A stretch of DNA of 64,000 bases, taken from NCBI GenBank assembly GCA_033398695.1, contig CM065815.1:11500501-11564500 (forward strand), read 5' to 3'. The notes below the pieces were generated by a model that saw only the letters and a program-made list of their open reading frames with translations, had not been told where the DNA came from and searched no databases. This document shows positions 1 through 10,391 of the stretch, piece after piece. The number at the start of each line of letters is the position of its first letter. Position 1 is the stretch's first letter. The DNA is from Orobanche coerulescens (lineage: Eukaryota > Streptophyta > Magnoliopsida > Lamiales > Orobanchaceae). The position numbers were made by a program, and so were the translations under genes.

Positions 1-109
1 AAAAATGTTAAAGGTGTTCATTTTTCGATTAAAAAATATTTAAAATCAGAAAGTTCATATTTTTTAAATCCTAAAATTTCATTTAAGATATTAGAAAATT
101 TATTTGTCG

Positions 110-445
110 AAAAATTCATATAAAAATGAATTTTTTTATATATTTTTTCTAATTGTTTTTCTAGAGAGGAAATCAAAATTTAATTTTTCTGAATGTTAAA
201 ATTTAAATTTTAAAATTCATAGAAATTGAAGTTTTTATATTTTTTTTTCAAATTATTCCTTTAGAGAGGAAATCAAAATATAAATTTTTTAGAGAGGAAA
301 TCAGAATTTTAAATATCTGAATGTTAAAATTTTTAAATTGTAAAATATATAAAAATTGAATTTTTTTTATGTCGTCTTTAAATTATTTTTTTAGAGAGGA
401 AATCAAAATTATAAATTTTCTTCTAGAAAGGAAATCAAAATTATA
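110..445. repeat. AT-rich tandem repeat
   Basis: The motif AGAGAGGAAATCA occurs at about 163, 263, 291 and 393, with a variant at 425. The sequence between copies (AT-rich, with a shared TCTGAATGTTAAAATTT) is also repeated, giving a degenerate period of roughly 100-120 bases. There is no coding content. The flanks (1-109 and 446-778) are AT-rich and I see nothing in them. Confidence 0.7.
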
Positions 446-778
446 TTTCTTTTGAAGTAGTTTTTCACATTTTCTTTAAGAACTTACTTTCTGAATCTTG
501 TATGGTTAATTATTTATAAAATAAAATTTTCAGTTAATTTTCTGATATTTAACATAATTTATCATTTATAAATAATTTTAAAATTTTTAAATAATTCTCC
601 GATTTTAAATTTCTTTTTATATTTTTTATCTTTAAAAAATAAACAAATAAACGCCGATAATATTTTGATAGAAATTAGCGGTGGAAAATTTGGTGTAGAA
701 TTTCTAATGAGGAAAAAAAATATCGTGCAATTTATGTAATACTGATGAATTGGCACAGTTAAAAAAAAGATTTTATGC

Positions 779-945
779 ATTGTTACCCGTGGACCCGACA
801 ATTTACCACACGACACGACAATACGACACAAAACGAAAATTTAGTGTTTGTATTTGCATTTTGAGTAAACGTCACGAAGTACATGAGGAGATTTAGTATT
901 GATTTTGTATTTACCTTTTCGTACACGACACGACACGAGATACAC
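779..945. repeat. CGACACGACA-rich interspersed remnant
   Basis: The stretch holds CACGACACGACAATACGACAC near 815 and CACGACACGACACGAG near 926, flanked by AT-rich DNA. It resembles the CACGACACGAC-rich non-autonomous DNA elements common in plants, but I could not define ends or a TSD. 946-1340 is AT-rich with a TATATC microsatellite at 958-990 and nothing else I recognise. Confidence 0.3.
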
Positions 946-1350
946 AAAATAAATAAATATCTATATATCTATCTATATATATATATATTATAATATAATT
1001 TAAAATTTTATATTTGATTTTATAAAAAACATACATTTATGAATTCTGTTTGTACTAAACTTTAAAATTCAAAAATATAATGTTAACTTTCATAAATTTC
1101 GTCTAGACATTCATGTTTTCGTTGCCATACGTTTCGTTTCGTCTACTAAAATCTATAAACTATTATCAAAATATTAAAACTGTCATTTTTATAATATTTT
1201 AATATTTATTTTATATTATTTTGTGTCTAATATAAATTTAAATTTTTGATACACGAAATATAAAAATACGTACACGAGGTCTAATTACCTGTTACTAGTT
1301 ACACGCACATGCACCCTTTCTTCTCCACGTTGACATCGTCATTGATAAAG

Positions 1351-1458
1351 CACGTGATAATAAACATACGTGTTGGGGTTGCCCTCGTCTAATGCACCGA
1401 CACTTAGATATGCCTTTGATTTAATCTAGATAAATAGCTACAAACCATCCAATATATA
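1351..1458 (+). promoter_or_regulatory. Promoter of the LEA14-type gene (G-box/ABRE, DRE core, TATA)
   Basis: A palindromic G-box CACGTG lies at 1351-1356, a second ACGTGT core at 1368-1373, and a DRE/CRT core ACCGAC at 1396-1401. A TATATA box follows at 1453-1458, 81 bases before the ATG at 1539. Spacing to TATA and ATG is that of a normal plant promoter. ABRE plus DRE is the usual combination for ABA- and dehydration-induced LEA genes, which agrees with the encoded product. The motifs are seen; the inducibility is inferred. Confidence 0.65.
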
Positions 1459-1538
1459 CTCAAAGAAAAATAGTCTCACTATTCATTCAACCACATCTAT
1501 TTCTCATAGTAAAAACAGTTTAAAAAGTAAAAAAAACA

Positions 1539-4500
1539 ATGGAATTGATGGACAAGGCGAAGAATTTCGTGGCGGATAAGGTGGCGAACATGAAGATGCC
1601 GGAGGCTACCATCACGGACGTCGATCTTAAGGATGTCAGCCGTGACGGAATCACCTATATGGCTAACGTTTCCGTTTTCAATTCCTATAGTGTTGCCATT
1701 CCCATCTGCGACATTAATTACGCCCTCAAAAGCGTCGACAGGTTTTCAATTTCTCGATTGATACTTGTCGTCTCATCTTTTACTTGCAATAATTTATCGC
1801 GGCGGTGAGTCGTTGCAGTAGTTTACTTATCACATCAAATTATTATTATATTAGAAGTTAGGAGGGCGAATTACATAAGTTCACATTATTATTTGGTTTG
1901 CTTCCATATTAGTACACACAGTTTAAACAATTACATTGACACTTGTCAATTTTACCACCGGCGTTAAAATTTTTGGACGATTTTGTAATGGTTTAGACAG
2001 CTTGATATCGAAAATGTTTGTTTGAACAACTGCATCCACACCTAACTCATTTTTAGAGTTATTTTTTAACTCTTTAAATTGTAGGTACTAATTTGATTTG
2101 GAGCTATTTTACAGGAGTGTAATATGTATAGCTGACATAGGGACTGTTTACCAAATGTGTCTGTCTGAGTAAATCATAAATGTGTGTCTGGGTGAATTGA
2201 TGTTGTTGTTTACTTTTTCATCTGAATAAACTGTCTGAATAACAGAAATGACTGATTTATCCCTGAATATGAATTATAAGTTGTTTTATAAATTGTTGTT
2301 TATTTGTTAAGCAATATAAATGATATAATCCAAAAATCAAAACATAAATTCATAAAGTGCTTAAAAATCCAATTTCAAACACAAAGTAGTCAAATTCAAA
2401 CACAAAGTAGTCAAATTCAAACACAAAGTAGACAAATTTAAATATTATTGAAAAATTCAATTTTGACTCATCTTCTATATACTCCCTCCGTCCACGATCA
2501 ATGTTCCACAACTTTTTGGGTTCGAGTTTTAAGAAATGTTAGGTGGGTGTGATATGAGTGAAGTTTGGGTCCCACATTAAAAATAATTTAATGTTAATTA
2601 AGTTTGTTAAATAATATAATATGTGGGTTAGCCTCGTAAAATGTGTAAATATATAAAAATTATAAGAATATTTTAGTAAATTGTATTGTGGGGTAGTGTT
2701 TAAAAATAGAAAGGGAACATTTTTTGTGGACATACCAAAATGGCAAAAAAGGAACATTGATTGTAGACGGAGGGAGTATTATTTAAATTGAAACAAAATA
2801 TTATACATAAATGATTCAATTTTGTATGTAAGTAATATATAAATATTTAATACATATATAAATAATACGAATAATACACAATATATATTTATATATAGAA
2901 ATATATTTAAATAGATAAGAACATATATAATAAATATTATACATATGAATAAATGTTAATAAATAAGTAATATATAATATTTGTTTATATATTCATAATA
3001 TATATGATATTTTGTAGATACAAAAGTTTATTTTTACAATAATATACCGTAACAAATATTATATACAAATTAATAATATATATTATTTATATATGAATAA
3101 TATATATTACATTCATTTATATTAAAACCTAAATTTTTTATATTGTATATATATAAATGAGTATATATAATGGGGATAGGAGAGTTATTTTTTTGTCCTA
3201 AATTATTTAAAATTGTATATATAAATAGGGGTAGGGGAGTCATTTTTTTGTCTTAATGGGGACAACACACTTTTTCATGCTTAATGAATAAGTCATTTTT
3301 GTCTCAGCGAATAAGCCATTAAACCACAAGTAAACACCTCCAAACGTCTGAGCGGATAAGACAGTTTACCCATAAAGCTGATTAAGTCACAAGTAAACAA
3401 CCCATACACATGAAAATATGCCCTATTCACTAGAGGTGGTCAGTGGGCTGGGCCAGCCCAACCCAGCCCGACTTTTCCCCAGCCCAGCCCGGTTTTTTAA
3501 ATTATTTTTTAATTAATATTAATTAATTTATTTTTAAAATTCAAAACAAATATTTACAAAATGATTTCTAATTTAATGTTAACATATAATTTTTTTTTAA
3601 ATTTCCGGACCGGGCCCGGCCAGGCCCATACCGGCCCACGATAGCTCGGCGGCGGCGGCTTGGGCCACGGCCGCCCCGGCCCAGCCCGCCAAATGCATGG
3701 GCCGGTCCTGGACTCACAAGTCCCAGCCCGGCCCATCCCGACCCATGGCCACCTCTACTATTCACTAGGGGTGTTCATAATCGGGTACCCGGTTTTTCGG
3801 GTAATGAAAAATTCGGCCCGTGACCCGACCCGAAAAGTCGGGTACCCGAAAAAGCGGGTACCCTATTTTTTTTTTTCGGGTCATAGGTACCCGCCCAAAA
3901 TTTAATACCACTAATTTTAAATTTTTATAAATAATTTGTAATTTTAATATAAATTTATTTTAAAATTTATTATATAAAATAATTCCCCGAGTATTAAATA
4001 CATTATAAATATTTTCCGTACAATAAGTAAATTTCAAAACTAACTAAATATTTTTATATATATCATTTTTTTTATCATATAATTATGCTTAATTCAATAT
4101 TTAATTATATATATGAAAGAATATATTATTTTTTATTTAAAGATTTTATAAATTTCCAAACTAGTGAGAATAAATACCATGAGTGAAAATACATTAACAT
4201 GTATTCTCATATTAAATATATTTCATATTAGTTGAAAGATAAAATTTCATATAATTGCAAATTAAATAATTAAATTTATAAAAAATACTAATTATTAAAA
4301 AATAATCGGGTTTTCGGGTACCCGAATTTACGCAACAAGTCGGCCCATGACCCGGCCCGATTATATGACATTTTTCCGGGTCGGGTACCCGGCCCGAAAA
4401 AAATCTAAAAATTTTAAAAATACCCGAAATATTTAGTTCGGGTCATCGGGTATTTGGGCCGGGTAGTTCGGGTCGGGTATTTTTGAACACCCCTACTATT

Positions 4501-5433
4501 CACCCTCCTTAATTTCAAATACCAAACTTTACTGAAAATTTATTTCGACGAGAATAGATCACTGGATGAATAGCAGATTACCTTTAAGTTCCTAAAAAGA
4601 ATAAATATTTACTTCAGTGTAAATAAAGTCAGTTTATTACTCCTGTTCTTCAATATAACCTCTTATCCCTTTGTGTATATAAATTTTGAAAATACAAGGG
4701 TAATAGTGAGTGTATATAGCGAATGTATATAAATTACATAAAGGGTTTGTAATATATACTCGGTCCGTCCTAGCTCGAGTGCTACATTTGGGATAAAATT
4801 GGTAAGTGTTGATGGTGGGTAAGCGTTTTCGATTTGAATGTGCGGTGGAGATTAAAGAATAGAGCGTGATGAATTGATGTGATGAAAGTATTTATGAAAA
4901 TGAATAACTTTGAAGAGAAAAAAAGGATGAGGAGTAGCACTCTGGGAAGTGCGGCGGGAGGGGACGGAGGTAGTATTTAAAACACCGACCTTTTCAATTT
5001 ACACAAATGTATAAATAACTATGAATACACGAGATATTAGCCCAAAACCCTAAATCATCACATTACCATGGTGTAATTGATCTCATTGTTAATTTTATCA
5101 TCATGTTCCATGTATCTAGATCATACACGCTTGCGTCTCTTTAAACCGAAATTCCAATTTTTTTTAAACACTAAATCTCTTAGGGTGATGGTATCGGGTA
5201 CAATACCGGACCCGGGCTCGTTGAAGGAAAACGACAAGACGATGCTGGATGTTAAAATCAAGGTACCACACAATGTCTTGATGAGCTTGATCAAAGACAT
5301 AGGCGCGGATTGGGATGTTGACTACGTGCTGGAAATTGGCCTTGTTATCGATCTTCCTGTTGTGGGAAAATTCACTATTCCTCTTTGTCACAAAGGTGAG
5401 ATGAAACTCCCAACTCTCAAAGACATGTTTTAG
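1539..5433 (+). CDS. LEA14-type (LEA_2 family) late embryogenesis abundant protein, two exons
   Basis: The exons are 1539..1741 and 5184..5433. The donor is AG|GT at 1742; the acceptor TAG ends at 5183. The split codon AG|G gives Arg, and the joined product is 150 residues, the usual length of LEA14/desiccation-related LEA_2 proteins. Recognisable blocks are the N-terminal MDKAKNFVADKVANMKMPEA, PICDINYALKS near the exon junction, SGTIPDPGSL just after it, DIGADWDVDYVLEIGLVIDL and the C-terminal GEMKLPTLKDMF. LEA_2 proteins are folded (a single beta-rich domain), generally cytosolic, and are induced by drought, salt or wounding. There is no signal peptide. The gene looks intact. Its 3442-base intron is unusually large and is almost entirely made of transposable elements. 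A partial paralogue lies downstream (9886-29675). Confidence 0.9.
2140..3403. mobile_element. Putative TIR DNA element in the LEA14 intron (PIF/Harbinger-like?)
   Basis: The left end reads GGGACTGTTTAC and the right end GTAAACAACCC, which are imperfect inverted copies. Further GTTTAC/GTAAAC boxes lie inside both ends (for example AAGTAAACACC near 3330 and CAGTTTACCC near 3362). A 3-base ATA flanks both sides (2137-2139 and 3404-3406), as expected for a PIF/Harbinger TSD, although TTA/TAA is more usual. No transposase is visible. A Stowaway MITE (2482-2776) is nested inside. The superfamily is uncertain. Confidence 0.45.
2482..2776. mobile_element. Stowaway-type MITE (Tc1/mariner)
   Basis: The TIRs read CTCCCTCCGTCCACGATCA at the left and the inverted form ending GACGGAGGGAG at the right, flanked by TA on both sides (2480-2481 and 2777-2778). 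CTCCCTCCGTCC is the classic Stowaway terminus and TA is its target site. At 295 bases it is non-autonomous. It is nested inside the putative TIR element at 2140-3403. Confidence 0.9.
3431..3757. mobile_element. hAT-type MITE, first of a tandem pair
   Basis: The termini are TAGAGGTGG and CCACCTCTA, with GC-rich (GGGCTGGGCC / CCGGCCC) subterminal sequence. The flanking 8-base TSD is CTATTCAC at 3423-3430 and 3758-3765. An 8-base TSD with these ends is typical of hAT MITEs. The length is 327 bases with no coding capacity; the GC-rich six-frame ORFs here are not genes. Confidence 0.85.
3766..4495. mobile_element. hAT-type MITE, second of a tandem pair
   Basis: The termini are TAGGGGTGTTCA and the inverted TGAACACCCCTA, with many CGGGTACCCG and GGGTCGGGTA subterminal motifs. 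The TSD is CTATTCAC on both sides (3758-3765 and 4496-4503). The left TSD copy is also the right TSD of the neighbouring MITE, so three identical octamers flank two different elements. It is 730 bases long, with an AT-rich core and no coding capacity. Confidence 0.88.
4759..4973. mobile_element. Stowaway-type MITE, second copy in the LEA14 intron
   Basis: The left end CTCGGTCCGTCC and right end GACGGAGGTAG are degenerate inverted Stowaway termini, flanked by TA (4757-4758 and 4974-4975). Inside, GAGTGCTACA and GTAGCACTC extend the pairing. It is 215 bases long and belongs to a different subfamily from the copy at 2482. Confidence 0.8.
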
Positions 5434-5510
5434 TACTTAAGTTTGCTTGTAAAGAGGTAATGCTGTTCTGTTAACTTTCTGCTACATGTTTGTGTGGAGA
5501 TGATGGAATT

Positions 5511-6292
5511 CAGGGGCGGATGTACACATAACCTGGTGGTGCACGTGCACCACCAGATTTTTTTTCAGAATAAGACCACCCCCTTCCCCGATAATATCTA
5601 GTATTATCTTTCCCGTTATTTTAGTTCGACAATAGTTAAATTATCGAGGAGTTTAATCATTTTTTACTCTCGAAGTTTAATAGGTAAAGTCATATATACC
5701 TATTAAATATATTTTTTGATTTGACGTAATCTGTGTTGATCAAAGCGATATTAATTGAAGTGTTTAAAATTGTTTATTCAACCTTGAAAACACTTCCTTC
5801 TTTTGAAGAATATTTATGTAATATGATGAAAAGATTAGGATGCACCCTAAATACAAAACTAGCTGAAGGGTTTCGGTTAACCAAATATTAGAAATTAATT
5901 TTGAAAGAAATGTTGAAGTCAGAAACATGGATAGCAAATAATGGGCGCACGAAACTAATTTCGAACTTTCATCACTGAATTTAAAATGAGGTAAGGAAAG
6001 CTTCGACTTATACAATAATTTGCATTATATTCTATTAATAATATACTTCTGTTGGCAGATCTAGGATTTAAAAGAATAGACATAATGAGATGACGTATTT
6101 ATGAACAAGTTTGGAGGGACGAAGCTACATTTATGCTTTTAAAAAGTGAGGAGAACTACAAAATACAACATATATTAAAAAAAAATTATCGAGATGGTCG
6201 TGGAAATTTGCTATGTGCTTGCTCAAACACTGGATACTTTTTCGTAGTTTATCCAGTGCACTAGTAATATCAAGCTCTTGGATCCGCCTATG
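5511..6292. mobile_element. hAT-type non-autonomous element downstream of LEA14
   Basis: It begins CAGGGGCGGATG and ends with the inverted GGATCCGCCTATG. The flanks are ATGGAATT (5503-5510) and ATCGAATA (6293-6300), an eroded 8-base TSD. The paralogous segment at 29740-29775 has the empty site: a single ATGGAATT followed directly by ACAATT. This independently confirms both ends and shows that insertion followed the duplication of the locus, or that the paralogue never had it. It is 782 bases with no transposase. Confidence 0.85.
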
Positions 6293-6300
6293 ATCGAATA

Positions 6301-7740
6301 ACAATCAAGTCTATTATAATCGATGCTTTCCATCTGTGTAATACATTGTGGAAAATCTACTCGATAATCTACTTGAATCGACCGGGGAATTCGTTTCTTC
6401 ATGGATTTATTTTTATTGGATGCAATGTTTTTTTTCGAATTCGGAGCGGAAATGCAACTGGATTAATAGTTGCGCAGTTGGGTCACTGGTTCAATTGGTT
6501 GCACCGACTGGTTCAATTGGTTGCACCGAAATCGGTCGCTCGTGTATTATGTATACTAGAGGCAACCATGTTATTATAGCACGGTAATAGAAAAATCACA
6601 AGATTACGTTGCTCTAAAAATAGAAATGTTGCCTCCTAGTGGTATGCCGGCGCTTACGACGATAGGGTGCATCACCAAGAAATGATTGTTGTAGGAAGTA
6701 TGCTTGCGGCCGCATTAAAAAAAAAAAAATTAACGGTCAACGAAGGTCTGCCGCGCCCTCTCAAAAAAAAAAAAAATCGGTCCGCTCCGGAGGTCTGGCA
6801 GCGCCCGACGGTGGCCGTGTAGGAAACTGCCTCATCACAAAATAGAAAAAGAAAAAAAGATGTTCGGTCGGCGGTCGTCGATCCGCCAGAATTTCTTTAA
6901 ATATTAATTTAATATTATACAGGTATTTTTAAAATTTATTATTGTTGCATATTTAAAACTCTAAATTTAACATAATAAGAAGGGGAGTGATACGTACAAT
7001 GCCGACCGACAGGTAGGGCAGACAGGCCGACTCTCCTATCACAGAAAAAAAAAAAATGCCGACCGACAGGTAGGGCAGACAGGTCGATTGCCCCATCACA
7101 AAACAAAAAAAGAAAAAAATATTCGGTCGGAAGTCGGCGATCCGTCAGAATTTTTTTTAAATATTAACTTAATATTTTAAGGGTATTTTTAAAATTTATT
7201 ATTATTGAATATTTAAAATTATATCTTTTAACATAAAAAGAAGGGGAGTGGTACAATAGTCATTTCAGGTGCAAACTACGACGAGGTGCAAACGATCCAC
7301 CACTCTTTGGATATATAAATTCAGTTACGAAATAAAAATAAATATATAGTTAATAAGTTGTAGTATCTAAAATATACGCGCATCTCGAGTATAAAAGGAT
7401 ACAATATGCAGATTTATTAAATAACTTCTCTCAGTATTGTAAAAAGATAAAAAAGTGTTTATTTACTAATAAATGAAAATTAAAGAAAAGAAAAGTACAA
7501 AATTGAAAATGGACTGTTTAATCGGGCCACCATTTCTTTTTGTAGTTTTTGGTAGTATTTTTTTACTCGTTCAATATTTTACCCGTTTAATTTTAATATA
7601 CAATGATACCTGTCTAATCTTATTACACAACGAAAATACGAAGGTAATTAATTTACGGTTTTCAATTAAATTTGTAAACGGCAGAGTGGTTTCTGATAGA
7701 GTTTGTAGTTTTGTTATAAAAAATTAACTCAACACGAGAA
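6301..7740. other. Non-coding 3' flank of LEA14 copy 1, shared with copy 2
   Basis: This AT-rich stretch aligns by eye with 29755-30795 in the second copy of the locus. Shared landmarks include the GTCTATTATAATCGATG block, CTCCTAGTGGTATGCCGG, GCGGCCGCATT and the segment ending TTTTCAATTAAA. No gene is recognised. It supplies the empty site that dates and bounds the CACTA insertion at 30796 in the other copy. Confidence 0.7.
6835..7255. repeat. Local tandem duplication, about 245-base period
   Basis: The segment from CATCACAAAATAG through TTCGGTCGGCGGTCG, TTAAATATTAA and GAAGGGGAGTG (about 6835-6990) recurs at about 7083-7250. CCGACCGACAGGTAGGGCAG also occurs twice, at 7001 and 7056. The paralogous region (30235-30425) has only one copy, so the duplication arose in copy 1 after the loci separated, or was lost from copy 2. 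Confidence 0.65.
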
Positions 7741-8087
7741 AATATCTAAACACTTGTATTCATGACCAATGAGAATATTCTTATTACCCCCCTCAAGATG
7801 GTAATTTGTTGGAACGGACCAATCTTGAGATTCAATTCCGTATGCTCAAATAGGAGTAAACTGGATCGATGTTCGTTTAAGCATAACAGTCTCTAGTATC
7901 ATATTAGAGCTTGATATTTTGTTACAAAAAGTTTAACTCGATATGAGGACTAATTCAAACACTTTATTAATTGATAAATAAAATTTCACACATTGTTTAT
8001 AATAATAGTAATTTCCACCCTTCTATACATTCATGTCAACAAAACAAAAAAGGAAACCATAATCTCTGGGATATATATTGCGAGAAG
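7741..8087. other. Unassigned AT-rich intergenic segment
   Basis: No gene is visible. A CCCCCCTCAAGATGG block near 7787 and a TAGTATCATATTAGAGC string near 7896 recall the edges and primer-binding sites of old copia-type insertions, but I could not find paired LTRs or a TSD. I therefore only note a possible degenerate retroelement remnant. Confidence 0.3.
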
Positions 8088-8793
8088 TAGGGGCGGATTC
8101 AGGAATTGATAGTGGGGTGGGCTGAGAGTTAAATATTTGACGTATTAAATTTCACACAATATTTTTAAACAAAATAAATGAATTGTCAAATTTCCTAGAA
8201 AATTATAAAAGAAAAGAAAAATCTAATTTAAAAATATCTCCTGAACTCCTCATAATTAATCCAATAAAGCAAATTATATTTTTTTTTTGCCAAAAACTCA
8301 TCTAGTAACAATTTAATCTCATATTAAGACTAATATAAGTCTACAAATTTTTTAATAATTTGTACCAACTTGACAATATAATTTAATTAAAAGTTTTATA
8401 GAACTTGCCAATTCAGTGAAAACTCCCACAATTAAAGGCTTAAACACAAAACACAATTTATGACTATCGGACCCAATTGGATATGCAGTTCCAAATAAGT
8501 CAATTAAAAACAATTACACAAAACTTTATAATAAATTATTATAAACAACCAATTATATAAAAACATAGTAATATAACAATGTAACAAAAATAGAATGAGA
8601 TTTTCATTTTATAATGATAAGCCCACTTAAAATTAGATAAATTTGAGAATAATTGATGAATTTGGTGATAATTTCCATTTTTATAGTGGGATCATACTTG
8701 GTTTATGTTCATTTTGAGCTATATATATAAAGATTTATTATGAAGTTGCACTGGGCTGGAGCCCAGTGCAAGATCTACATAAATCCGCCCCTG
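8088..8793. mobile_element. hAT-type MITE
   Basis: The left end TAGGGGCGGATTCAGG and right end (inverted) GATCTACATAAATCCGCCCCTG share the AGGGGCGGAT terminus. The flanks GCGAGAAG (8080-8087) and GCGAAAAG (8794-8801) are an 8-base TSD with one change. It is 706 bases, AT-rich inside, and related in its ends to the element at 5511-6292. Confidence 0.8.
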
Positions 8794-8868
8794 GCGAAAA
8801 GACGTTGCTTATTCCTCAAGTTTGTTGGACCGACATTGTAACGGCCCAACCGGCCGACGGCACCACCC

Positions 8869-9327
8869 TTACCTTGGTGGTGGTGGACCTGGTTGAACGG
8901 CCGGCATGCAAATGGTCTTGATCAGTGCTGTTGCATTGAAGGGGCTCAAAGGGAAGCACTTGGGCCAGCAACTATCTTCAACTTGTATCAAAGCCCCACA
9001 GCACGATGGGCTGATTTTAAAGCTGATCATCGACGACATCAATTCCATAATGCACCCGGGCATACTAGACGCAAGGGCCGACAGGCACGCCGGGATCTGA
9101 GGCAGCCCGGGTATTTGCGGGAACCCGGGGATTCCCGGGATCAGAGGCAGTCCGGGTATTTGCGGGAACCCGGGGATTCCCGGGATCTGCGGGAGCCCCG
9201 CATTGGGAGGCGCGGGCCCGCCATGTTCCGGAAATATCCCCAGACCATGGAACAACTGTGCAATGCTGATTAGTGCAGTAGTGATGTATATGAATGCAAT
9301 AGTCAGTGTGGCTTTGTTAGGAGACAT
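8869..9327 (-). CDS. Secreted Cys-rich protein of the ECA1/prolamin-like family
   Basis: This is a single-exon gene of 152 residues. Residues 1 to about 25 form a hydrophobic signal peptide (AFIYITTALISIAQLFHG), so the product is probably secreted. Residues about 40-80 are a Pro/Gly-rich spacer made of repeated GIPGFPQIPGLP units, also a DNA tandem repeat. The C-terminal 60 residues hold the Cys pattern of the prolamin-like/ECA1 fold: C, GC, an adjacent CC, CWPKC and a final C. EC1 and ECA1 relatives are expressed in egg cells or gametophytes, but the family is broad and the Pro-rich spacer is atypical for EC1, so I give no symbol. A TATA-like TTATATAA lies upstream on the same strand at 9423-9430. 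It is flanked by a MITE on its 3' side and shows no break. Confidence 0.75.
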   Translation of the reverse strand: MSPNKATLTIAFIYITTALISIAQLFHGLGIFPEHGGPAPPNAGLPQIPGIPGFPQIPGLPLIPGIPGFPQIPGLPQIPACLSALASSMPGCIMELMSSMISFKISPSCCGALIQVEDSCWPKCFPLSPFNATALIKTICMPAVQPGPPPPR

Positions 9328-9422
9328 GTTTAACTGTTGGTATATACTTCTACTCCAGCTATAGTATGAGTTGATCTGATATAGGAGGTTTATACCTTAT
9401 AATATAAGCATCTGAAGGTCAC

Positions 9423-9430
9423 TTATATAA
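9423..9430 (-). promoter_or_regulatory. TATA box of the ECA1-like gene
   Basis: TTATATAA reads the same on the minus strand and lies about 95 bases upstream of the start codon at 9327. That is a normal distance for a plant TATA with a short leader. Confidence 0.5.
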
Positions 9431-9756
9431 GCTTTGGAATGCATGGAGTTGGAGAGCAGTCATAGTATAACGTATCCTTATTAAAAAAGGGTAATGAATA
9501 CGGACAGTTTTCATGAAATTTAATTAAAAAGTTTTATTCGTGTATTCAGTTAATTTGTGATGTGAAACTGAAATTTGCGAAATTCGTATGCTATTTTCAG
9601 TCCAAGAGTAATTAAAATTGTAACATACTAGTGTTCAACCCGTCGAAATTCGACGGAAAATCACTTTACGTTGTATAAGTATAAATAACACATAAATTAA
9701 TATTTAGCTAGAGTCCAATCATCCAAAGTGTTGTTTACCGCGGCGAATGGCGATGA
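9431..9756. other. Intergenic, nothing recognised
   Basis: AT-rich spacer. An ACCCGTCGAAATTCGACGG inverted repeat occurs near 9638 and could be one end of a small element, but I found no partner. The LEA14 paralogous segment starts at about 9757. Confidence 0.5.
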
Positions 9757-10063
9757 ATCGAATTACCATGGTGCAAATGATCTCATTGTTAATTTTATCA
9801 TCATGTTCCTTGTATCTAGATCATACACGCTTGCGTCTCTTTAAACCGAAATTCCAATTTATTTTTTAAACACTAAATCTCGTAGGGTGATAGTATCGGG
9901 TACAATACCGGACACGGGCTCGTTGAAGGAAAACGACAAGACGATGCTGGATGTTAAAATCAAGGTACCAAATAGTGTCTCGTTGAGCTTGATCAAAGAC
10001 ATAGGCGCGGATTGGGACGTCAACTACGTGCTGGAAATTGACCTTGTTATCGATCTTCCTGTT

Positions 10064-10391
10064 TGATGGAAATTTTGATATGAAAAATCCTAGTAAAACC
10101 ATAATTCGATATGGTGTTTATTTCGAGTAGATATATTATACGTACTTATTTGTTCATATCCAAATTCGGATGAATGAGCAATTAAAATTACAAGGAATAA
10201 TACTTGAAATAAGATAATGTTTGGTGGTTACTAGGTCACAATCATTTGCGAATGGCCACATTTGGTGGTTAATTATGGAAAATGGATCATATCTTTTCAT
10301 GAAAAGTCGCATTGGTTCATGTTTAATGGTGGATGAAGGATCACACCTTTTCATGAACAAACACATTAGTTCATGATTAAAGGTGGGATGA
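10064..10391 (+). mobile_element. Solo LTR A, left part
   Basis: The LTR starts TGATGGAAATTTTG directly after TSD CTGTT (10059-10063). It continues after element B at 29181 and ends TGTAACA at 29598, followed by the second CTGTT (29599-29603). The two parts sum to about 746 bases, with TG...CA ends and no internal domain, as in a solo LTR left by unequal recombination. The left part contains repeated blocks with near-palindromic TTTTCATGAA (near 10294 and 10349). The family is unknown. Confidence 0.85.

Noticed and set aside
3554..3905. GC-rich ORFs with Pro/Gly/Arg-rich products
   Set aside because: They lie wholly inside hAT MITE termini (GGCCCGG repeats) and overlap on both strands.
7741..8087. 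Copia retrotransposon remnant
   Set aside because: Only a CCCCCCTCAAGATGG block and a degenerate PBS-like string are seen. No LTR pair, TSD or coding part supports it.
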